5,366 nucleotides of DNA from Methanobacteriota archaeon (lineage in GTDB: Archaea > Thermoplasmatota > Thermoplasmata > RBG-16-68-12). This document shows positions 1-4,881 of the stretch, piece by piece (positions within the stretch are counted from its first letter, which is position 1; each line of letters opens with the position of its first letter). Position numbers and translations under genes: made by a program. The notes under the pieces are model-generated. The model ran no database searches, had not been told where the DNA came from, and was given only the letters and a program-made list of their open reading frames with translations. The stretch lies in contig VBLS01000126.1 in the NCBI GenBank assembly GCA_005878635.1, positions 1 to 5,366 of the forward strand. Reading direction: 5' to 3'.

Positions 1-491
1 TAGGCCGTATCCCTCGGAAGATCGCTCCCGGCCTCGCTGATCGAGTAGCCAGCCCCGAGGATGTTGTACCCGTCGCGGGGCGGTCCCGTCGCCGCGATGT
101 CCGCGTCGGTCGGATCGATCTCTTCGTCGAAATGGAAGCGCGCGCCCGCGGCCTGGGCGCGGCGGAACAAAATCTGATCCACGGTGTGATCCTCCCGACC
201 GCGCATGAACAGGTAGTGAGCCGGGCCTCGGATCACATTCCGGGCGTTCGGGGACACGCGAATCGTCGCGAGGACCGTGCTGAACGGCGGGAGGTCGAAT
301 CCGAACGACTGCAACTCCTCGAGCACGTCCCGCTCGCGGTAGTTGCGGATCCCTTCCGTGTGCGGCCCGGAACTCGGAAGGAGGCGAGACTTTTTTTCGT
401 AGACCTCCACGGGTCGGTTCGCCTTCGACAGGACATAGGCCGCGGTCAATCCGGCGAGGCCCGCCCCCGCAATCCGGACCTTCTCCACCAC
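1..491 (-). CDS. FAD-dependent oxidoreductase, geranylgeranyl reductase-like (N-terminal part, cut by window edge)
   Basis: The frame read from 491 down to the left edge is open for 163 codons. It starts MVEKVRIAGAGLAGLTAAYV, a Rossmann strand with the dinucleotide-binding GxGxxG (GAGLAG, about residues 9-14), and the second strand ends in an acidic residue (VEVYEK), as expected for ribose binding by FAD. Further on come HTEGIRNY (about residue 48) and, near residue 130-150, DADIAATGP followed by a Gly-rich stretch, a pattern seen in archaeal geranylgeranyl reductase and related flavoproteins, which typically act on isoprenoid lipids. The exact substrate cannot be told. The start is GTG at 491 or the adjacent GTG at 488. 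The frame stays open upstream but offers no other ATG, GTG or TTG back to about 600, and either GTG leaves the usual short lead before the GxGxxG motif. No strong Shine-Dalgarno site is visible. The C-terminal half, including any substrate-binding residues, lies outside the window. Confidence 0.8.
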   Translation of the reverse strand, partial: MVEKVRIAGAGLAGLTAAYVLSKANRPVEVYEKKSRLLPSSGPHTEGIRNYRERDVLEELQSFGFDLPPFSTVLATIRVSPNARNVIRGPAHYLFMRGREDHTVDQILFRRAQAAGARFHFDEEIDPTDADIAATGPPRDGYNILGAGYSISEAGSDLPRDTA

Positions 492-514
492 GGCATCGAA
501 AACGGTCCCGGGAC

Positions 515-520
515 AAAATA
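515..520 (-). promoter_or_regulatory. Possible TATA-like element for a leaderless oxidoreductase transcript
   Basis: On the minus strand the sequence ACCTATTTTG is AT-rich within GC-rich DNA. Its centre lies about 26 bases upstream of the GTG at 491, which is the usual distance from an archaeal TATA box to the transcription start. That would give a leaderless mRNA, in keeping with the lack of a Shine-Dalgarno site. The match to the consensus is weak, and the stronger box at 588-595 could serve this gene instead with a leader of about 75 bases. Confidence 0.3.
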
Positions 521-587
521 GGTTCCGTCGACGATGTCCCGATTCGGCCCCGGACGCGGTATGCTGGATAGGACTCAGGAACCCCGG

Positions 588-595
588 TTTATATA
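588..595 (+). promoter_or_regulatory. Archaeal TATA box (TTTATATA)
   Basis: TTTATATA is an exact match to the classical archaeal box A and stands out in a GC-rich intergenic region. Read on the plus strand, it predicts a transcription start near 618 and a leader of about 44 bases before the ATG at 662. Its reverse complement, TATATAAA, is also a good TATA box, so it could drive the divergent oxidoreductase gene as well. A short inverted repeat, AACC-CC-GGTT (580-589), abuts it where the BRE would sit for the plus-strand reading. The orientation is therefore not settled by sequence alone. Confidence 0.6.
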
Positions 596-661
596 TGGCC
601 TATTCCATTTTGAAGGCACTCCAGATACGGTCTCCGAACCTCCCCCGGCATCCGTGAACCA

Positions 662-1780
662 ATGGACATCTACGATCTGCTGCGCGTCCTCCCCCTCGCC
701 TCGGCGCTGACCTGGTTCATCCTCGCCGCATTGCAAGTCTACCGCGACCGAATTCACACCTGGACGGAGACGTTCTTCCTCCTCTCCTGCATCTTCGCGG
801 GCCTCTACGCGACCTGGGACTTTCTCTTCTTCACGGCGGGGGACTCCAACTTCGCGACCTTCGCTGGCCGCATGAGCTTCTCGAGCGCGATCGTCACCTC
901 GTTGTTCCTGCTCCTCTTCACCCTCGTGTACATTGATCGCATGCGGCGGGTCTACTGGTCCTTCGGGATTTTGACCATCGCCGTCCTGATCCTCTTCTGG
1001 CTCATCGGGCTCGAAGGCGTCAACCAACTCTCGGGCGGTCTGTGGATCCCGGTCTTCAACGAGACGGTCCTCCTCATCGTCCTGGCGTACATCGGGTCGT
1101 ACAGCCTCGGCGGGATCGTGAACGTCTATCGTCTCCACAAGATCGTCCGCGATGTGAGCCCCCAACTCGCTCGGAGGACGCGCGGTTTCCTGATCGTGTT
1201 CACCCTGATTATCTTCCTCGGACTGGGGACGAACGGCGTCCTCGGTGCGCTGCGCTCCCAGGTCCCGCCGCCGTTCTCGACGCTCCTCCTCGTCGTGGCG
1301 GCAGCCACGATTTACACCTTGTATCCCGGGAGTCGCCAGCGCATCTCGGAGGCTGTCCGCCGATTCCAGGCCCGCCGGTATTCGATCAAGGCCTCGTTCC
1401 TCACCTTCGAGGACGGGACGTTGATCGGCGCCAAAGCGAGGGAGGGGGAGACGGCCATCGATCAAGATCTGTTCGGGGCCACCCTCGATGTGATCCAGAA
1501 TTTCATGCGCACTTCCTTCCCGATCCTCCGCGGGAAGGCCCTCAGCTCGATCACACACGGCAACTACACGCTCGTCGTCGAGCGGGCCCGTCACACCTAC
1601 CTCACGGTGGTCCTGGAGGGCGAGGAGTCGGACCAACTCCGGCGGCAGATGCGAGACCTCTTGCTCGATTTCGAGGCGAAGAACCGGCAGACGCTCCTGG
1701 CGTGGCGAGGGATCCCGGAGGAGGCGAAAGGGACGGACCAGATGCTGACGTCCCTGCTCGCGGAGGCTCCGCTCCTTTAG
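662..1780 (+). CDS. Seven-helix membrane protein with C-terminal Roadblock/LC7-like cytoplasmic domain
   Basis: The product is 372 residues. Seven hydrophobic segments lie at about residues 8-27, 35-57, 71-91, 98-117, 131-156, 173-196 and 203-221, resembling the 7TM sensor region found ahead of some histidine kinases. A basic linker (about 224-240, RQRISEAVRRFQARRY) marks the cytoplasmic side. Residues 241-350 form a small alpha/beta domain: a strand (SIKASFLTFEDG), a helix (DLFGATLDVIQNFM), three strands (through GKALSSITHGNYTLVVE and HTYLTVVLEG) and a long helix ending in LLAWRG. This order resembles Roadblock/LC7-like domains used for dimerisation and small-GTPase signalling; that assignment is by pattern only. 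No kinase, HAMP or catalytic motif is visible, so any signal must pass to a separate partner. The start is the first ATG after the TATA box at 588-595; no Shine-Dalgarno site is apparent. The TAG stop overlaps the stop of the converging downstream gene. Confidence 0.85.
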   Translation: MDIYDLLRVLPLASALTWFILAALQVYRDRIHTWTETFFLLSCIFAGLYATWDFLFFTAGDSNFATFAGRMSFSSAIVTSLFLLLFTLVYIDRMRRVYWSFGILTIAVLILFWLIGLEGVNQLSGGLWIPVFNETVLLIVLAYIGSYSLGGIVNVYRLHKIVRDVSPQLARRTRGFLIVFTLIIFLGLGTNGVLGALRSQVPPPFSTLLLVVAAATIYTLYPGSRQRISEAVRRFQARRYSIKASFLTFEDGTLIGAKAREGETAIDQDLFGATLDVIQNFMRTSFPILRGKALSSITHGNYTLVVERARHTYLTVVLEGEESDQLRRQMRDLLLDFEAKNRQTLLAWRGIPEEAKGTDQMLTSLLAEAPLL

Positions 1781-2838
1781 CAGTAGACTTGGATCAGCCC
1801 GACGGGCGAACCGAGGACGAACAGCTTTCGAGGTTTCGGATGGAGGCGGACGATCTTCTGGCGGAGCTTGATCTCCCGATCGCGATAGCGGGCCTTCATC
1901 TCGTCGACCGACGCGTACGTCTTCGAGAGGGACTCCCCTTGATGCAAGAGCTTCGATAGGTACGTCACCGCGACCATCGCCGCGTATTCGTCGAAGTTCC
2001 AGTTGCTGTGGACCGAGCCGTTCTGGGAGTAGACGTACGAGGCCCGACGCATCCGCGTCGGAATCCAACCCCCCGCGATGCCGAGCTTCGTGTGCCGCAC
2101 GACGACGTCGATCGACGGCAAGACGTCGAGCAGCTCGCGGCCGGACGGCGTGAGGAACCATTCCTCTTCGTAGTCCATCAGGAAGTGCGCGTCGAACTTT
2201 GGCTCCGCGGGCAAGGGGAAGGCCCGTCGGAAATCCGCCGCAAGCTCGTACCCGCTCCCGATGCCCTCCAGGTGGATCGCGATCCCATGGCGCCGCGCGT
2301 AATGGCGGAACGGGTCGATGCCCTTCGCGAGGACCGCGAGAAACCGCTTCGTCTCCTCGGGCCCCCGCTCCCGGTTGTACGCGGTGTGGGTCAAGATCAC
2401 GTTCGTCTTCGCCCCGAGGCTCGCGAGGGTGTGGACGAGCGCGAGGCAATACAGGCCCGCGTCGGCTTCGACGTCGTAGTCGACGGGGACGGACAGCGTG
2501 GATCGCGTTCCGTCGGGGATGTCGTACATCACGAGATCGCGCACGCCGGCGAGGGCCTGGTCGGGATCGATCCCGAGGCCGAGGGTATGGGAGAGGGCGT
2601 CCCACGATTCGACGAACGCGGAACGGATCGCCTCGGGCGTCGCAAGTTGCAGTGCCCCTTCACTCCGGGCCGGGAGTGGCGTTTGTCCGTCGACATAGTC
2701 CGCCGATTCCACGAGGCTTTGAAAGAGGTCCTCCTGGAGGTGGACGTCGACGGAGTCGGCGTCGATGGAATCAGGGGGTTCCAGTCCTGGTTCTTCGGGG
2801 GGCGCCGGTGACGTCTTCGGAGATTCATTCGCGGTCAC
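1777..2838 (-). CDS. Divergent cis-prenyltransferase (UppS-fold)-like protein
   Basis: The product is 353 residues and soluble. Residues 1-60 are Pro/Glu/Asp-rich and probably disordered. The rest follows the order of undecaprenyl diphosphate synthase blocks. LVMYDIPDGTRS (102-113) sits where UppS has the MDGNGRW motif with the catalytic Asp. A helix and a strand follow (LASLGAKTNVILTHTAYNRERGPEE, 138-162, here spanning a longer match), like the GI...TLYAFSTENWKRP.EE block. DVVVRHTKL (244-252) matches the DL.IRTSGE block, and SNWNFDEYAAMVAVTYLSKL fits the C-terminal WPDF...AL region. Classical members make polyprenyl diphosphates, carriers for glycosylation, from isopentenyl diphosphate. Key residues such as the second Arg and Ser of RTSGE.RLSNF are not recognisable, so activity is uncertain. 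The start is GTG at 2838, the only possible start after an in-frame TAA at 2887-2885. The first in-frame Met is residue 104, too late. I am sure it is a real gene and moderately sure of the fold. Confidence 0.75.
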   Translation of the reverse strand: MTANESPKTSPAPPEEPGLEPPDSIDADSVDVHLQEDLFQSLVESADYVDGQTPLPARSEGALQLATPEAIRSAFVESWDALSHTLGLGIDPDQALAGVRDLVMYDIPDGTRSTLSVPVDYDVEADAGLYCLALVHTLASLGAKTNVILTHTAYNRERGPEETKRFLAVLAKGIDPFRHYARRHGIAIHLEGIGSGYELAADFRRAFPLPAEPKFDAHFLMDYEEEWFLTPSGRELLDVLPSIDVVVRHTKLGIAGGWIPTRMRRASYVYSQNGSVHSNWNFDEYAAMVAVTYLSKLLHQGESLSKTYASVDEMKARYRDREIKLRQKIVRLHPKPRKLFVLGSPVGLIQVYC

Positions 2839-2869
2839 GGGGACATCTCTCTCCCACTGTTCCCAGGAG

Positions 2870-2878
2870 TGATTATCA
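2870..2878. repeat. Small palindrome TGATTATCA, possible operator half
   Basis: TGAT-T-ATCA is a perfect 4-bp inverted repeat about a central T. It lies between the putative TATA box (2881-2887) and the predicted start of transcription (about 2858) of the minus-strand UppS-like gene. A protein bound here would block the promoter, so it is a candidate regulator site. Arms this short also occur by chance. Confidence 0.3.
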
Positions 2879-2880
2879 GG

Positions 2881-2887
2881 TATTTAG
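2881..2887 (-). promoter_or_regulatory. TATA-like box for the UppS-like gene
   Basis: The minus strand reads CTAAATA, a fair archaeal TATA match in an AT-rich island. The centre at about 2884 predicts transcription from about 2858, giving a leader of roughly 20 bases before the GTG at 2838. That leader holds the purine-rich GGGAGAGAG, which could act as a loose ribosome binding site. Confidence 0.45.
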
Positions 2888-2889
2888 TC

Positions 2890-2907
2890 GCTACGAATGC
2901 TACGATT
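2890..2907. repeat. Tandem 9-bp direct repeat (GCTACGAAT / GCTACGATT)
   Basis: GCTACGAAT (2890-2898) is followed immediately by GCTACGATT (2899-2907), identical at 8 of 9 positions. The pair sits in the 128-bp divergent region between the UppS-like gene and the ribbon-helix-helix gene, right upstream of the putative minus-strand TATA box. Ribbon-helix-helix dimers often bind short adjacent subsites, so this is a plausible operator for the neighbouring regulator. The link to that protein is an inference. Confidence 0.45.
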
Positions 2908-2940
2908 TGATAGTGTATGCATCTTTCTGTAGGAACCGTG

Positions 2941-2946
2941 AAATAC
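2941..2946 (+). promoter_or_regulatory. Weak TATA-like element upstream of the ribbon-helix-helix gene
   Basis: AAATAC within GTGAAATACCC has its centre about 24 bases before the ATG at 2967, consistent with a leaderless transcript; no Shine-Dalgarno site is seen. AT-rich sequence further upstream (TTTGATAGTGTATG, about 2906-2919) is an equally possible promoter that would give a short leader. Confidence 0.2.
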
Positions 2947-2966
2947 CCGCGGGACGATGCCCGGCC

Positions 2967-3176
2967 ATGCCTCGCGGCGTCCCCCCGAAGCCCGCTGAAA
3001 AGGTCCAGTTCAACATCCGCGTGGACGGCGAAGTCCTCCGCCGATTCCGGGATTACTGCCGTCGCCACGGCCTCGATCCGCAGGGGCAAATCGTCCTGTT
3101 CATGCGGAGGGTCCTCGATACGGAATTCGATTTTCAGGAGCGGCTGTGGTCGGCCCTGAAGGCGGAGACGCCTTGA
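2967..3176 (+). CDS. Small ribbon-helix-helix transcriptional regulator
   Basis: The product is 69 residues, highly basic, and matches the MetJ/Arc ribbon-helix-helix plan. A strand with alternating residues (KVQFNIRV, 12-19) would form the DNA-contacting ribbon as a dimer. Helix A is about 20-34 (DGEVLRRFRDYCRRHG), a turn follows (LDPQG), and helix B is about 39-52 (GQIVLFMRRVLDTE). The last 15 residues (FDFQERLWSALKAE) form a short acidic/aromatic tail. The ATG at 2967 leaves an 11-residue lead before the ribbon, normal for the family; the frame is also open far upstream, but that part translates to Arg/Gly-rich nonsense over the opposite-strand gene. It is divergent from the UppS-like gene and probably binds the region between them, where a tandem 9-bp repeat is seen. 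Its 3' end overlaps the converging DUF835 gene by 77 bp. No antitoxin partner is evident nearby. Confidence 0.75.
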   Translation: MPRGVPPKPAEKVQFNIRVDGEVLRRFRDYCRRHGLDPQGQIVLFMRRVLDTEFDFQERLWSALKAETP

Positions 3177-4881
3177 GCTTCAGCGGCGACAGCCCCGTGT
3201 CGAATCGGCGGGCGAGCATCGCGAGTTCCTGGGAGGACACGGCCTCCGGGGCCACGGTCAGGAACAGGCGGCATCGGTGCAGGCTGGCGATGTCCAGGCT
3301 GTCCTTGACGAAGGGCAGCCAGGATCGCAGGTCGACGTAGAGCGCGAGCTGCTCGAGGCCCACGAGGACGATGTCCATTCCCTCATGGGTAGCGGCGTAG
3401 TTCGCGACCGCGCGCCGACCTTCCGTGTCGAGAGCCTTCGGCCGCACGCAGACGGTCCCGGCCTCGGGTTGGTCCGTCACCCAGACGATCTCGAAGCGGT
3501 CGCCGTAGCGCAACCGCGCCTTCGTCGGATGTTCCGTCGTCAGGAGAAGTCCGCGTCGCGCGCCCACGAGGGGCAAGGCGACCGGTGCGTCCTGGGCGTT
3601 GATCGTCATGAGAACGTGTTCCGCCCCCGGCGTCGAGGTGGCGATGCTGTCTTGGACTTCGAGGACGCGATCCACCGAACCGCGCAACAGTGCGAGCTGG
3701 TCCGGCGGGAAGGTGCCGAGGCCCGCGGCGATGATCACCGTGCCCTTCGAGGCGCTCGCCTGATTCGTGACGCGTTTCAGGAACCTCGCGACGGCGTCGA
3801 AGCCGGCCAGAGTGGCGAGGAAATCCAGGTCGTCCAGGAGGACCGCGGTCCCCGGATTCTCACGGAGGAACTTCACGACCGTATGGACGAGCTCGAAGTC
3901 CAACGCGTTCGGGCGAACCGTGCGACCTCCATTGGTGACCGTCGTGATCCAGAGGATGGGCGTGCGCTCGAGACCGAATCGCACGGTGACACGAGAGGGT
4001 GCGAGCCCGGTGACGCAGAGACCGGGTGTGACGGAGACGATGTCCCGGAACGCGCCCATCGCCGCGCTCCGGCCGTTTTCCAGGACCAGATAGTTGAGGC
4101 CACGCTCGAGTCGATGCCGAGGGGCCCTCGCCGTGTGCAGCTCCGTCACCGGCTCGATGACGAGGTACCGGTACCGCGCGACCGCGTACGCGATGAAGAT
4201 CGACCACACCAGGGTGTAGAGGGAGCCGAGGCCCACGCGGGTGTCGCTCGCCGAGAGGAGAGGCCACAGGAGTTCGGTCACCGCGGCCGGGACGGTGCCC
4301 AGAAGGAGACCGCCGAGGACGACGCCGATCATGCGCTGACTCGGTCCCTTCCGCACCCGCCAGTAGGAGCGCACGAACAGGGCGACCCCCGCGAACATCC
4401 AGAGGCCGAACACCGGCGCGAAGTACGCGTAGGCTGTGGAGACTCGGGCGCTCGGGCCGAACGCATTGGAGGAGATCCCGTCGATGATGAGGCCCGTCCC
4501 GACAATCAAGTAGGCCCAGAAAACGAACGGCGCGTAGATCGCCGCGAGCGCCCACGGACGGCGGATCCACTCACTCTTCGTCGGATACGTGAGGGCGAGA
4601 TGGTAGAGGGTCGCGGGCACCAGGGCGATGCCGACCCAGGTGAACCGGGCCCAGAACAGGAGGACGTCCGGCGAGGTCCCGACCGCGAGCGAACGTTGCA
4701 CGATCTCCCCCAGGTCCCAGAGGACGAAGGCGAGCATCACGAGCAGGACCGATCGGTTCGCCGTACCCCGCGGATTCACGCCGAACACGTAGGCGCCGAG
4801 GAACGCGCTGACGAGGAGCGCCACGAGGGGGAGGGCGGCCCCCAGGTTGAACACGAAGGCCACGGGCGCGTCGGTCGTCAT
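3100..4881 (-). CDS. Seven-helix receptor-like membrane protein with tandem DUF835-type domains
   Basis: The product is 593 residues. The N-terminal 240 residues hold about seven hydrophobic segments (roughly 8-33, 43-62, 73-98, 110-133, 150-171, 183-208, 217-237) with the signatures TLYHLALTYP (91-100) and ARYRYLVIEPV (235-245), typical of the N-terminal 7TM region of archaeal and bacterial histidine kinases. Residues about 262-405 and 440-562 are two copies of a DUF835-like domain. Each has an opening NYLVLENG or GLLLTTEH strand, a strand with WITTVTN or WVTDQ, a strand-helix unit (AVLLDDLDFLATLAGF; DIVLVGLEQLALYV) and a last strand (GTVIIAAG; CRLFLTVAP). The second copy has lost the acidic residues of the first. 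No kinase domain is present. The last 25 residues are Pro/Ala/Ser-rich, lie beyond the domains and fall in the overlap with the regulator gene. The ATG at 4881 overlaps the stop of the upstream ATPase gene (ATGA), implying translational coupling. Confidence 0.85.
   Translation of the reverse strand: MTTDAPVAFVFNLGAALPLVALLVSAFLGAYVFGVNPRGTANRSVLLVMLAFVLWDLGEIVQRSLAVGTSPDVLLFWARFTWVGIALVPATLYHLALTYPTKSEWIRRPWALAAIYAPFVFWAYLIVGTGLIIDGISSNAFGPSARVSTAYAYFAPVFGLWMFAGVALFVRSYWRVRKGPSQRMIGVVLGGLLLGTVPAAVTELLWPLLSASDTRVGLGSLYTLVWSIFIAYAVARYRYLVIEPVTELHTARAPRHRLERGLNYLVLENGRSAAMGAFRDIVSVTPGLCVTGLAPSRVTVRFGLERTPILWITTVTNGGRTVRPNALDFELVHTVVKFLRENPGTAVLLDDLDFLATLAGFDAVARFLKRVTNQASASKGTVIIAAGLGTFPPDQLALLRGSVDRVLEVQDSIATSTPGAEHVLMTINAQDAPVALPLVGARRGLLLTTEHPTKARLRYGDRFEIVWVTDQPEAGTVCVRPKALDTEGRRAVANYAATHEGMDIVLVGLEQLALYVDLRSWLPFVKDSLDIASLHRCRLFLTVAPEAVSSQELAMLARRFDTGLSPLKLKASPPSGPTTAAPENRIPYRGPSA

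Noticed and set aside
1777..1790. C-terminal Cys (VYC) of the UppS-like protein as a prenylation signal
   Set aside because: It does not fit a CaaX box or any lipid-attachment motif known in archaea.
1042..1959. A 305-codon plus-strand frame overlapping the 7TM gene
   Set aside because: It runs in another frame of the 7TM coding region and is Pro/Arg/Gly/Asp-rich without structure.
575..2605. A 676-codon open frame on the minus strand opposite the 7TM gene and in part of the UppS-like gene
   Set aside because: The translation is Arg/Glu/Asp/Gly-rich with no domain pattern, and it lies across two genes with clear membrane or fold signatures. It is a by-product of GC-biased codon use.
2008..2811. 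A 267-codon plus-strand open frame opposite the UppS-like gene
   Set aside because: Charged low-complexity translation with no recognisable family. The opposite strand has fold-like motifs and a promoter.
2836..2846. ATG at 2846 as a start for the UppS-like gene
   Set aside because: It is in another frame and meets a TGA after three codons; the GTG at 2838 is the only fitting start.
2835..3089. An 84-codon minus-strand frame whose stop overlaps the GTG start of the UppS-like gene (GTGA), as a coupled upstream gene would
   Set aside because: It lies opposite the ribbon-helix-helix gene, which has a clear family pattern, and it runs through the AT-rich promoter island. No family pattern is visible in its product. 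The overlap is suggestive, so transcript mapping could reopen it.
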